A stretch of DNA of 64,000 nt from Andrena cerasifolii (Eukaryota; Arthropoda; Insecta; Hymenoptera; Andrenidae): positions 13,100,001-13,164,000 of the forward strand of contig NC_135127.1 of the NCBI RefSeq assembly GCF_050908995.1. Direction: 5' to 3'. The notes under the pieces were generated by a model. That model was given only the letters and a program-made list of their open reading frames with translations. It made no database searches and was not told the origin of the DNA. Of the stretch, positions 46,782 through 59,700 are shown one piece after another. The first letter of the stretch is position 1; each line of letters opens with the position of its first letter. Position numbers and translations under genes: made by a program.

Positions 46782-48621
46782 GTACGTATTTGCCACTCTG
46801 CTCTCTGTTAAAAGCCGTCGGAGGTGGTCCGCGAAGTACATTTTCGCTCGAGCTTAACTATCCTTCCCTCCGATTCAAATAAGAATGGCAACAACTCGGC
46901 AAGAGGAGCGAGGAAACGTACACGGTGGCTCGAATGGCAATTATTATCCTCCGATCCCTCTTCACTCGCACCGTCCATCAGAAAGAGATCTATGTATTCT
47001 TCTTCGTTAAGCATGAAATTGCTACTTCCAACATCCTCAGACTCAGACTTATATCTCATCTTCCCCGTCAGAGTTTTCTAAAGTTTTTAATTATTAAACT
47101 GCTTTACTTGATAGCCAGTTCTGGCAGCAAGTTAAGTTCCCTGTTAAGTTCGAGCGAAGTGCCTCGTGCATCATCCGAAGGAGTGCATCAACGATGAGAC
47201 GACACGCCAGCACCACTGATCGCACGATCGATGTGCTGCTCAAACCAATTAGAGAATCACTCGAACGACTCTGCCACGTCTGTGTCGTGTATCGGCGCGA
47301 TCAGAATCGGTCCTCTGATTGATTTGAGCGGTCCATCCCGCACCTTCTTGTTGGCACCTTACTGATATCACTTGCGTTGGATGAGGCTCGTTCAATAATC
47401 TATTTCTCGTCGAGACCCACGAAACTCGAATAACGATCAATCCTTCTGAAAAGCACGCGCCTCTGAGGGCGGCAGATTCGATCGTTCGTCGACGAGTTGC
47501 CAATGCTCGGGCCGCTTAAGTTGCTCAATGTCCTGGGCACCTCGAAGGAAGCCCTGACAAGGTGCTTTGCCCGATATCGTCTCCTCGACCGTTCTGTCGT
47601 TGTCCAAACGTAAGTAATGCAAGGATACGGCCGATCTCTATGTACCTAAAACCTTTGTAAACGCGAACCTCGGGAAAGTTAGGTGCAGCGTCGTTATGCT
47701 AGGCACTATAGGGCTGCTCTGTGATCTCAGAGGCGTCGTGCAAGGATATCGGAAACAGATAGGTATTCCGAGACACTTTTGTAGGGCTAGTGTACAAAGT
47801 ATTTAAAAGCAAATTCACCTGAAAAGGGATCTTAACATCTTTCATGTTCCACTTTGATTTTAAATACTGGCAGCAGTAGTCAACGCATTGTTTTACTGTT
47901 CAACTCCACAGACACGTCGAGCACAAGTTTCATTGCTTTCATAGATTAGTCAAACTAATCTTGAGGACTGTAAAAGTATGTACCTACTCTAGATGGGAAC
48001 TTTGTATTTTGCTCCCTCGGCATTAGACGTTAAACCCGCTGATAGTATATCGAGTTCGGTAATTGTAACGGAATCTTCACAAATCATAGTGTATCATTCT
48101 TGATAACGCGCAATCGTCTGGTCGCGACTATCGGTGTCGATAATCTAATTCAAATAACAAGGGCAAACAGGCGCAGAACACTCGCGATAAGATGCCTCGA
48201 TAAGGGGAGCCGAGAGAGTTTGCCGTGAAACATCGCATTTCTTAACAATTCGATCAATTCTCAGCACACTGGCGAAATATGAGGATTATCGTGCACTTGG
48301 TCGCACGGGGAAGAAGGCTAATTCCCTTTTTAGGGATTTATCTATTGTTCACATGGCTCACGTAAAATACAATTAACAATAAATCTGGTTCATCTCGATT
48401 AACTAGGCACACTATTAAATAGGAATTTCTTACTCTTTTATAAAGACCAAGGAGGGGGGTGGGAAGGTTTCATTAATATTCCGGGGAAAACGTTATCACA
48501 GTTTGTCCTCAGTTTCTAAAATTTCAAGCAAATGCGTTAGTGTAAAACACACTTCCCGATGTTTACCCTCGTTCTCTGCAGAGCAACCTGCATATGAGAT
48601 CTCTTTAAATTTCCTTTGCAG
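46782..48621 (+). other. Argk: Arginine kinase 5' introns
   Basis: The interval between the alternative first exons and the common exon at 48622 has moderate GC and no other family-supported ORF. Several GTAAGT donor-like sites (for example 46021 and 47610) suggest further alternative 5' exons are possible. Confidence 0.4.
47503..47609 (+). CDS. Argk: Possible third alternative first exon of arginine kinase (presequence-like)
   Basis: A frame opening with ATG at 47503 (weak context, stop 37 nt upstream) reads MLGPLKLLNVLGTSKEALTR and on to VVVQ, then meets donor GTAAGTAA in phase 2, which also fits the acceptor at 48622. The peptide is basic and amphipathic-looking, like a mitochondrial presequence. 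One in three random donors would fit by phase, so this is much weaker than exons 1a and 1b. It may be a non-coding 5' exon or chance. Confidence 0.25.
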
Positions 48622-48637
48622 CAAGGAGAACAGCAAT

Positions 48638-49896
48638 ATGGTAGACCAGGCAGTTCTGGACAAGCTCGAGGCTGGCTATGCCAAATTGGCGGCCTCTGAT
48701 AGCAAGTCATTGCTGAAGAAGTATCTGACCAAGGAGGTGTTCGACCAGCTGAAGACGAAGAAGACCTCCTTCGGCTCCACTCTGCTCGATGTGATCCAGT
48801 CTGGTTTGGAGAACCATGACTCTGGCGTAGGCATATACGCCCCTGATGCTGAGTCCTACACAGTCTTCGCTGATCTCTTCGACCCCATCATCGAGGACTA
48901 CCATAATGGCTTTAAGAAGACCGACAAGCATCCTCCCAAGGACTTCGGTGATGTCGACACTCTTGGAAACCTTGACCCTGCCGTTAGTATTAATATTGAT
49001 TGCTCTTGCACTTCTGTGCACGTGTATAGGGATCTGATAAAGTTTCAAGGATGATAGGGATACATTGCGTCTTCTCATGTGTTTAGGGTGAATTCATCGT
49101 GTCCACCCGCGTGAGATGCGGGCGTTCAATGGAAGGCTACCCGTTCAACCCCTGCCTGACGGAAGCTCAGTACAAAGAGATGGAGGAGAAAGTGTCCAGC
49201 ACTCTGTCCGGCATGGAGGGTGAACTGAAGGGTACCTTCTACCCTCTGACTGGCATGAGCAAGGAAGTCCAGCAAAAATTGATCGACGACCACTTCCTCT
49301 TCAAGGAGGGCGACCGATTCTTGCAGGCCGCCAACGCTTGCCGCTTCTGGCCCACCGGCCGTGGTATCTACCACAACGACGCCAAGACCTTCCTGGTCTG
49401 GTGCAACGAGGAGGATCATCTCCGTATCATCTCGATGCAGATGGGCGGTGATCTTGGACAGGTGAAGATTAAATCCTCTATTGTACCTCTGTCAAGTGAA
49501 GAATTGCTATCCACAACTAAAAACACATTTTTCATGGTATCATCGTAGGTGTACCGTCGCCTAGTGTCCGCCGTCAACGAGATCGAGAAGCGAGTCCCGT
49601 TCTCCCACAACGACCGTCTTGGTTTCCTCACCTTCTGCCCAACGAATCTGGGCACCACGGTGCGCGCCTCCGTGCACATCAAGGTGCCGAAGCTGGCCGC
49701 CAACAGGGACAAGCTGGAGGAGATCGCCAGCAAGTTCAACTTGCAGGTCCGCGGCACTCGTGGCGAGCACACCGAGGCCGAGGGTGGCGTCTACGACATT
49801 TCCAACAAGCGACGCCTCGGTCTCACCGAGTACCAGGCTGTGAAGGAGATGCACGACGGGATCGCCGAGCTGATCAAGATCGAGAAGACCCTTTAA
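48638..49896 (+). CDS. Argk: Arginine kinase, common coding exons, 355 aa
   Basis: It reversibly transfers phosphate between ATP and arginine, the phosphagen buffer of insect muscle and nerve, in the cytosol. Exons are 48622-48982 (ATG of the standard form at 48638), 49087-49461 and 49549-49896, giving 355 codons plus stop. Family marks include the substrate-specificity loop SGVGIYAPD (residues 62-70), the phosphagen-kinase motif STRVRCGRSMEGYPFNP, the catalytic loop WCNEEDHLRI with Glu224, and LTFCPTNLGTTVRASVHIK with the reactive Cys at 270. Coding exons are GC-rich with strongly biased codons, typical of a highly expressed gene. The length equals that of other insect arginine kinases. Alternative upstream exons (45804, 46726 and possibly 47503) join in frame at the acceptor before 48622. 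Confidence 0.97.
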
Positions 49897-50541
49897 AGCG
49901 GCCACCGGCACGCGCAACCGTTCCCCTCCTCTTAATCGCCCTTTAGACCGTTCTTGACGCATCGAGGACCCTACGACGTTTCCACCCTGTGCAAGGGTCG
50001 CTGAACCAAAAAGAAGCTCCGCGGCTTATACAGCGCGACGTCGGAGTCGGAGAGAACGATTTGCTTCTAGAAGCAATTTCTAAAAAGAGAACGGGGCATT
50101 TCCATCCACATTGCATCGTGGAACTAAAGAAACAAAAAATGGGGGCAGCTTTTGCCCTGCAATTCTCTTAGATACGCGTACCCTTTCGGCCCTCGATGCG
50201 CCGAGACCTCTGCGCAACTATACAAGCGGGTCCTTAGAGTTCCAAATTAACGGCGGACGCTGTGCTCGTTATCGAGAAGAATTTCAGAAATCGAGTCCAC
50301 AGAACGGAGGTGGTGGTTAAACACTTTGTGTTTTCTATAATCTGAAATTCTTGTCGCTAATGAATCGCTTCTGCTCGCTCCCCTAGTCTCCACAGGTCTC
50401 TTCTTCTCCTTTACACCAGTTACGATTACTATTTCTATTATTATTATTACTACTACTATTATGTTTACTCTTATTAATACAACTACTACTACTATTATTA
50501 TTATTATTATTATTATTATTACAATATCGTTATGATTATTG

Positions 50542-50578
<37 letters not shown>

Positions 50579-51100
50579 TATTGCCTCTTACGTTGACTCA
50601 AGTTCCTTACTATCCGTACGCAAAAAAAGACCCGCAGAGGTGAGAGATAAACGCGAGCAGCTTGTATTATGCGCCAATACAACGTGCATTATATGTTCAG
50701 CAGTATTTTTTTCCTGATTTCGATGCACCCTGGTTTTTTTTCATTTTATTTTTTTTCTAAGGACATGTACTATCCAGCATGTAGAGAAATACACGCAGTA
50801 TTCTTTCATGTTTCTCTATCCTTATTGTTTCTACTGTTTTCCTGCTTTTAGTGGTCGTCGGTTGCAAGTATTGACTATCCGTAGTCGTCCGCTTGAAGAA
50901 GCAAAGGATACTGTCCCTTGACAACCTCGAGGACGGCTTGGATTATTGTGCGATTTCAACGGAAGTCTGTCGATTCTTTTTGCTGCGCATAACGCGGAGC
51001 TGGTTTCTTCTCGATAACGGGACAAGCTTATCTCGTGCTCGATACGAATTGTAAAGGAGAAATTTCTATCGAATTGCAAAACACTTGGATAATTACATTT
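49897..51100 (+). other. Probable arginine kinase 3' UTR and downstream DNA
   Basis: No gene is seen. It contains ATT/ACT trinucleotide runs (about 50426-50583) and pyrimidine-rich sequence. No AATAAA lies close to the stop; the first clear one noticed is at 51686-51691, so the 3' UTR end is unclear. Confidence 0.5.
50426..50583. repeat. ATT/ACT trinucleotide microsatellite cluster
   Basis: Long interrupted runs of ATT and ACT triplets occur in two blocks (about 50426-50520 and 50540-50583). Confidence 0.85.
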
Positions 51101-51106
51101 ACTTAG

Positions 51107-51249
51107 GGTACGTTTATGTCGGAGCTGCGATAATAGCGAAGAAAGAGAAATATTTCTTTCTCGACGCTTTTATCGTTGGTTATCTATATAGTCATCTCGC
51201 TCTTATCGTCGCTTTGATCGTTTATCGCAGCTGCAACATAAACGTACCC
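51107..51249. mobile_element. 143-bp MITE with 28-bp terminal inverted repeats and TA target duplication
   Basis: The left end GGGTACGTTTATGT..AGCTGCGATAA (51107-51134) is mirrored at 51222-51249 with only two mismatches in 28 bp. A TA dinucleotide flanks each side (51105-51106 and 51250-51251), as expected for Tc1/mariner-type insertion. It has no coding capacity. It lies downstream of arginine kinase and could be in its 3' UTR. Confidence 0.8.
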
Positions 51250-51969
51250 TAAACGTCTGGGCGGATCGGCGCTCTGAATGATTCAGAGCCCTCTCGGATA
51301 TTAATAATGAAACGGTAAAGAGTTTGCAATTTCTGAGTTTCTTAATGGAAAGAATTCGGTTCAAGTCTCTTTTGCTGGGAGATTGAAACGACTGGACTTT
51401 GAGACCTTTCTGAATGTTGATTCAATAGTCGCGATAAGGGGACCGTTTTAATGGGAAATTGGGAATCGTTCGACGTCTAAATCTAGCACGCGAGGAGAGG
51501 AGTAATGTCTCCGGCATCGTAATGTCGGTTTCTAGCCTATGCACGGAAGGATGTTACTCGGGCGTTCTCATTCTCATTTTTTTAACCAAAAATACCATCT
51601 GCGACGGATACAGCACATCGAGTGCTGCAGCTGAGGAAGCAACCGCTTCGTTATCAGATGTACGAAGATACGATTTTAAGAAACTAATAAAACGACATAC
51701 ACATTATGTTCTCGGCAGTCCTTTCGACCTTCACCCCATTTAAATAGATTCTATATGATAATACTAACTCGAAAGATAACAGACAAGTTAGGATTAAAAG
51801 AAATAGCAATTTATTCTCTGCGATAGTTTAATTCTTTTTCTCTATTTATACTTTACATTGTTGTCGTAAAAGTGCATAAATTATTCTCTATAAATACTCC
51901 ACTTATTGAGAAAACAAAGCCTTTGATACACTGCGTACGTAACTTATTCCCATGTCAGTACAAGTGATT

Positions 51970-52209
51970 GGCGAAGAACGTTATTTATTTACGAATCACT
52001 CATTAACATTTTATATATTACCGACCGCGGTCCCTACATTATCTCAGAAGTGGCTTTTGGGCCAGGAAATTCTCCCGAGTTAATAGGAATACATGATACT
52101 GGAGGAAGTGGCACGGCCGAACTGAGAGAGGGAGAGAGAAAGCGTAGGTGCGTGCGACAAGGAGGCAGATAGCTTTTGCGCCACTAGCTTTGGTTATGTG
52201 ATCCTGCTA
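51970..52209. repeat. Inverted satellite segment forming a palindromic array edge
   Basis: This segment matches the reverse complement of 52211 to about 52450. For example ACCGCGGTCCCTACATTATC mirrors GATAATGTAGGGATCGCGGT, and the axis is at TCCTGCTACAGGAGCAGGA (52202-52220). The arms diverge with distance, by gaps and substitutions. Confidence 0.75.
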
Positions 52210-55200
52210 CAGGAGCAGGAGTGCATAAGCAGATTTAGTGGCACGCCATCTATCTCTATCCCTGCGCGCAATATTCCTCTCACTCTCTCGCATAGCTCGA
52301 CCGTGCCACTTCCTCCAGTATCATGTATTCCTATTAAATCAGGAGAATTTCCTGGTCAGAATAGCCAACTTAGGGACTTCTTGAGGATAATGTAGGGATC
52401 GCGGTCGGTAATGTAACCTATATAAAAGGCTTTTTTATTAGTAATTATGTATCGATTCGTAAATAAAACGCATACGAGTGATTACGGAACGTTGTCACAA
52501 GATTATATTCTCAGATCCACCTGTAGAAATTTATAAATCATTTTGAAAAGGTCGAGAATCCTTGAAGAAAGTGTACGTTCACTAAACGCGGCGGTAGACT
52601 TGTAACTCTGTCCAAAAACTCTTCGTAACTGCTTAATTGTAATCTGAATCGTTACAACTATCGTGTGGGAAAGTAGTCAAGGGTCCATACTTCAGGATGA
52701 AACTGCAAAAGTTGATAAATTACATCTAGAAACTGTACTAACAATCGACGAAGCTTGAATGTTTACGTAGGACCGCGGCATCGTTCTCGTCATCGTCTCA
52801 GAGAACCGTTAATAACTAATTAATTATAAGCACAATCTGCGCAAAGACCACATAGGAAAATAGCCAAGGGTCTATTCTTTGAGAGGCGACTCTAAAAGTT
52901 CATAAAATATTCGCAGGAAATGAGAAATTAGTGAATTTCCAGTGACTGCGTAATATTTCTATCTCCCTCCTTGTCGCGCACACTAGCGCTCTCTCTCGCA
53001 CGCTCCACCTATCTCCCTCCTTGTCGCACACGCTAGCGCTCTCTCTCGCACAGCTCGGCCGTGCCACCTCTTTTAGTATCATGTGCTCCTATTAACTCGG
53101 GCGAATTTCCTGGTCCAAACAGCCAACTCGGGGATAATGTAGGGATCGCGGTCGGTAATGTAACACATATAAAAGGCTTTTTTATTAGTAACTATGTATC
53201 GATTCGTAAATAAAACGCATACGAGTGATTACTGAACGTTGTCACAACACTATAGTCTCAAATCCAGCTGTACAAAAGTATAAATCATTTTGAAAAGATC
53301 GAAAATCCTTAAACAAAGTATGCATTCACTAACCGCGGCGAGAGACTTGTATCTCTGTCCAAAAACTCTTCATAGCTGCTTAATTGTAATCGGAATCATT
53401 ACAACTATCACGTAGGAAAGTAGCCAAGGGTCCATACTGTAAGATGAAACTGCAAAAGTTGATAAATTACATCTAGAAAATGCACCAACAATCGACGAAG
53501 CTTGAGTGCCTACATAGGACGGGGCCATTGTTCTCGTCATCGTCTCAAAGAACCGTTAATAACTAATTAATTGTAATCAAAATCTGCGCAACGATCACAT
53601 AGGAAAGTAGCCAAGGGTCTATTCTTTACGAGGCGACTCTAAAAGTTCATAAAATATTCGCAGGAAATGAGAAATTAGTGAATTTCCAGTGACTGCGTAA
53701 TATTTCTATCTCCCTCCTTGTCGCACACTATTCCTTTCTCTCTCGTTCAGCTCAGCCGTGCCACCTCTTTTAGTATCATGTATTCCTATTAACTCGGCGA
53801 ATTTCCTGGTCCAAACAGCACACTCGGGAACTTCTTGTGGATAATGTAGGGATCGCGGTGGGTAATCTAACCTATATAAAAGGCTTTTTTATTAGTAACT
53901 ATGTATCGATTCGTAAATAAAACGCATACGAGTGATTACTGAACGTTGTCACAACACTATAGTCTCAAATCCAGCTGTACAAATGTATAAATCATTTTGA
54001 AAAGATCGAAAATCCTTGAACAAAGTATGCATTCACTAACCGCGGCGAGAGACTGCTAACTCTGTCCAAAACCACTTCATAGCTGCTTAATTGTAATCGG
54101 AATCATTACAACTATCACGTAGGAAAGTAGCCAAGGGTCCATACTGCAAGATGAAACTGCAAAAGTTGATAAATTACATCTAGAAACTGTACTAACAATC
54201 GACGAAGCTTGAGTGCCTACATAGGACCGCGGCGAGAGACTGGTAACTCTGTCCAAAACCACTTCATAGCTGCTTAATTGTAATCGGAATCATTACAACT
54301 ATCACGTAGGAAAGTAGCCAAGGGTCCATACTGCAAGATGAAACTGCAAAAGTTGAGAAATTACATCTAGAAACTGTACTAACAATCGACGAAGCTTGAA
54401 TGCCTACATAGGACCGCGCCATTGTTCTCGTCATCGTCTCAAAGAACCGTTAATAACTAATTAATTGTAATCAAAATCTGCGCAAAGACAACATAGGAAA
54501 GTAGCCAAGGGTCTATTCTTTGAGAGGCGACTCTAAAAGTTCATAAAATATGTGCAGGAAATGAGAAATTCGTGAATTTCCAGTGACTGCGTAATAATTC
54601 TATCTCCCTCCTTGTCGCGCACACTAGCGCTCTCTCTCGCACGCTCCACCTATCTCCCTCCTTGTCGCACACGCTAGCGCTCTCTCTCGCACAGCTCGGC
54701 CGTGCCACCTCTTTTAGTATCATGTGCTCCTATTAACTCGGGCGAATTTCCTGGTCCAAACAGCCAACTCGGGGATAATGTAGGGATCGCGGTCGGTAAT
54801 GTAACCTATATAAAAGGCTTTTTTATTAGTAACTATGTATCGATTCGTAAATAAAACGCATACGAGTGATTACTGAACGTTGTGACAAGACTATATTGTC
54901 AGATCCACCTGTAGAAATTTATAAATCATTTTGAAAAGATCGAAAATCCTTGAACAAAGTATGCATTCACTAACCGCGGCGAGAGACTGCTAATTCTGTC
55001 CAAAACCACTTCATAGCTGCTTAATTGTAATCGGAATCATTACAACTATCACGTAGGAAAGTAGCCAAGGGTCCATACTGCAAGATGAAACTGCAAAAGT
55101 TGATAAATTACATCTAGAAACTGTACTAACAATCGACGAAGCTTGAGTGCCTACATAGGACCGCGGCGAGAGACTGGTAACTCTGTCCAAAACCACTTCA

Positions 55201-55960
55201 TAGCTGCTTAATTGTAATCGGAATCATTACAACTATCACGTAGGAAAGTAGCCAAGGGTCCATACTGCAAGATGAAACTGCAAAAGTTGATAAATTACAT
55301 CTAGAAAATGCACCAACAATCGACGAAGCTTGAGTGCCTACATAGGACCGCGCCATTGTTCTCGTCATCGTCTCAAAGAACCGTTAATAACTAATTAATT
55401 GTAATCAAAATCTGCGCAAAGATCACATAGGAAAGTACCCAAGGGTCTATTCTTTGAGAGGCGACTCTAAAAGTTCATAAAATATGTGCAGGAAATGAGA
55501 AATTCGTGAATTTCCAGTGACTGCGTAATATTTCTATCTCCCTCCTTGTCGCGCACACTAGCGCTCTCTCTCGCACGCATCACGTATCTCCCTCCTTGTC
55601 GCACGCGCAAGCTCTCTCTCTCGCACAGCTCGACCGTGCCACCTCTTCGACTATCATGTACTCCTATTACCTCGAGCGAATTTCCTGGTCAGAATAGCGA
55701 ACTTAGGGACTTCTTGTGGATAATGTAGGGATCGCGGTGGGTAATGTAACCTATATAAAAGGCTTTTTTATTAGTAACTATGTATCGATTCGTAAATAAA
55801 ACGCATACGAGTGATTACTGAACGTTGTCACAAGATTATATTCTCAGATCCACCTGTAGAAATTTATAAATCATTTTGAAAAAGTCGAGAATCCTTGAAG
55901 AAAGTGTACGTTCACTAAACGCGGCGGTAGACTCGTAACTCTGTTACGCGATAGGTAATT
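52210..55960. repeat. Right array of the same complex tandem repeat as at 1-3600
   Basis: Units share the TATATAAAAGGC block, the 187-bp sub-repeats and the CT-rich block with the left array, in the same orientation. CTCCCTCCTTGTCGC recurs near 52962, 53708, 54603 and 55538. Some short frames are identical to ones in the left array about 50 kb away (for example minus-strand frames at 1151, 2144, 54077 and 55011), so the two arrays are kept similar. The edges (52210-52900 and after 55500) are the most diverged copies. Confidence 0.9.
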
Positions 55961-56762
55961 TAAAATGTATAAAACGTTTTTTTATCAGTAACTAGCGTGA
56001 TTCATAAATAAAATTGTATTAAATACAAACATAATTTATTAAATAAATAAATAAAAAAATTTATACGAGTTATTGCTGAAATATTAACCACTAAGGCAAA
56101 TTTCAATAAAAGTTTCAGTAAAAGGTATCAATAAAAGCGAAGCCGTGTTAAACGAATATGATTTTATTCATCAAATTCTGGATTTGTTACAAATCATTTA
56201 AGCATTTTCGCGATTAGATCTTAAAATATATACCTGTGAGTATGTTCCCATGCGATAATCATAATTATTTTAATTCCTTAACGTTGTAAGCGAGGGGGCA
56301 ATGATATAGAGAAGAGCTGAGCATGCTATTCAATACAGTTTGTAAAAATCGCGAGTAATGTCAAACATAGTGTATTTACAATGCCTGGAAATAATATCAA
56401 TTGGAAAACTTATAAATAGTGCGTTGAACGCGTGTGACACTTGCAGCATGTCAGTCTTTTTACAAATTTCACCGGATAGTAATAGGAAAATCCATTGATT
56501 GATATTAATTTAAATTATGCATACATATCTTTTGCATAAACAGTTAAGCGCAAAATTAGTACAATGTAATAGATTCATAAAATCCATTGAAAATTGTATA
56601 TTGTAAATTGTATACGTAAGTCTTGTTAGTAAAATCAATCGAATCTCTTTTTCCACCACCTTTCATGGGAACGTACAAAAGCAGTGTGTTTACAAAACGA
56701 TACGGCACAGATCGGGGATCAGACAGCGTTTTTTACCATAGTCTTATGTGTACTCTCCGTTA
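55961..56762. other. AT-rich flank and probable scramblase 3' UTR
   Basis: There is no ORF of note. A last decayed fragment of the satellite runs to about 56010. TTTATT at 56163-56168 is a possible poly(A) signal for the minus-strand scramblase gene. Confidence 0.5.
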
Positions 56763-59700
56763 TTAAGCAGCTCGTAAACAATTCAGTGCTGCAAGTAGTC
56801 CACACTCTGCGGCAGTGTTATCAGTCTCCCCTTCGAAGTACATGAAGTCCTGAAACATACGCGTTCATTAAGCATCGCTGAACCTATCAGTTCGCTGCAC
56901 ACCAGAACGATGGAATGGAACACGGAATGAAAGACATACAATCAAGAGACAAGCGCCAAGTAAGACTGCTTTCATCTTAACGTCCAGATCCAGAGGAAAG
57001 CTTATTCCAAAACGGTCAGCATCCGTGAATAATTCTCTACCGAAACCACTCCAGCTTTTCTTAATCTCTCCCACCTTGTGCTCGCCATCCGCAGACCTCA
57101 CCTGTAAAAGCAGAAGATGAAAATACAACGGAAGAAAGAACGAATCGCTGATGAAAAGAGACGTGCAACTAGCGTAATCTACACGATCCGAACAAGTTCT
57201 ACCTTAAACGATACGTTCACACAGCACTTGATCCAGGGTCCTCTTATTGTCAACACAGTTTCGCGGGACGCGTCTCGGACAGAAAACGAGGGCTGCCAAA
57301 GGCTCCAGTCTTGCGTCACCGAGCCCAGCAACGTATCTCCGGAATACACTTCCAATTCCTAAACAAACATCGGTCGATAATATGGGGGAAAAGATAACGC
57401 AGCTCGCTACGGTTTTATCATTAATTCGAAAGGAAAGTAAATTCGATCCCGTCTACTTGATAGGAAACAATTCGTATGCTCGAGGCAGACGAGAAAAAAA
57501 CTGTCCCGTGCACAGCATATTCTTATATTAGAATTCCCGCTGAGTGCTAGTCACGTGCTGTGCAACGTGCGTGCGCAGAAGCCAGAATAAGGTTTGAATT
57601 TAATCTAACAGATTTACATCGTTCTGGTAAATTAGGCGTGAAAATGTAGCGGGGCGCGATACAGAATTACAGAAAAAAGCAAGATATTCCAAATAGCGTT
57701 CCCTGCCTGCATCGGAGCTCTCCTCATTGACAATAGATACGCTCGGCTCCGTGTCGAAATGATAGAAAAGTTTGCTAATGCATAAAAGCTTGCCAGGCCG
57801 GTGCCTTTCAAAGAGGATCGATCGTGACCGGCCTTTCCGATGGGTCGAGAAGCAGGCTTTTCGTCAAAGGTAACAACCGTCGCAGATGGTGCGCACGTGT
57901 GAGGCAAGTTTGCGCGTGTGTGTGCACCGCATGTTCGAGGAACCCTCCGGGGACTGTTTCGCGCGGCCGTATCTGCTGGCGTACCGGCCACCATAAATAA
58001 AGAGGTAATTACGGTAACGCGGAGCGGACGTGTCCTTCATGGGCCGATTGGGCATAAATTGCAGTTGTTAAAATCTTAACATTGAACCGATGATTTATTG
58101 CCCCCCGCTCCGCCGCTTCCGCTTCGCTCAAGGCCGCGTCCCGTTTCTTTTCGTTAATACAAGAAATATGAAATACCTGCAGGCAGCAAGGGCAGCAGCA
58201 ACTGTCGCACCTGCAGGGGCGAACCATACGCAGGATTTCTTTTCTGCTGTTGTCGAACACCTCGAACTCACAGTGACGGTACGTCCCCAGGCAGCAACGC
58301 GCGCAACAACCCGAGTCTTCCACGACATAAAACACTGGCTGGCTTAAGGCGTTCACCACGCTGTACTTATTCTTCGTTTCGAATCCAGTGAAAGCTGTCC
58401 AAATCATTAGATACAGATCCCTCGATTATTATTATAACGCAACGACGATCTAATATAGGTATATTATACACTTTCTGAGTATCGCGAGGTTTAGGTGGAA
58501 CTAATTCTTTTCTCCTTAAGCTGAACATTAGACAAGATACTGTACTCCACATTCGCTTGATATTTAAGGGTCGCCACATAAATTAGAAGATTTACGATAT
58601 CTAAGAACGGTACGTGCGATAACATTCTCTACAGTGAGAAGTGAACCGTTTATTTGCGCGGTAATAAACGACACTAACCTTCGAGTAATTCCACTTTCTG
58701 CATCACGAACAGGTGATCAAGGGCCATAAGGTATTCCAAGCCGTGTGGATAGGTCGTACTCGGTGGCGACCAACCAGCTGAAATGGGACAAACAGTAGCA
58801 TATTAGTGTAGAGTTTTATTTAAATTCATATTATTCAACGCGTGGATTTGTAGATGCTTGGCTATTAAAAATTCGAAATCTTAAGTCACATTCACTTCCT
58901 CCGTGTACTCTGCACCCGTTATTTATTTAAGTAGCGCGTTATCGGTTTTTTAAGCTACTTAATCGGAAATGGAGCGTGCTACACAGTGTCACCTTTTCTC
59001 CTCGTCCGTAAGGAATCTCGTGTAGCCCTTCCTTTTTGGTCCGTACCTCTTTAGCGTGTCTCTGAAGAGAGCGCGAAGTCGCCTTCGTATTTGTTGCACC
59101 TTTACCTTCCAAGACGTCTCGAAATATTCCGATTCCATCACTCGCCTGTGCCGTGCACGTCGCGCCGAACAAATCCGCTCTTAAACCTCCATAAATATCG
59201 GCACGAGGCGAGCAAAAGCGTGCCTGCCTTTCAATCAAAGCATTTCACGGGTACCTTCGCCGAAAACATTTCGATAATATTCCTTGCTGTTTTCTGGCTA
59301 TTCAAACTTTCTTTGAATTCAGATTGCTTTCCGCAGTGGCTTCAGCGTTTCGAAACACGTATGCACGTCTCGTCAACTTATTCAGCGCAACGATGTACTA
59401 TTGGCAGCACTTGACACACTGACAATCGCTTGTTCTCTCAAGTTTCTCCTACTCGGCAAAATGATAAAACGTGTGTACTTTTCCTGGGACACATTTGCTT
59501 CCTTAGGCTGGTCCGCTTTGCCACGTTATCTTTACAGATAAAGGAAACAATATACGTTCTACTTGGGGTAAAAATTTTCCAACTCCCCTCGATAGTATTA
59601 GAAAGACCGAAGGTCTACCGCGACGCGAATCCACATTTTATGCAACGCGATCGCAGCCCTTCGTCGATGGCAAATTGCCGATCCGCCGACGCACTTCCGG

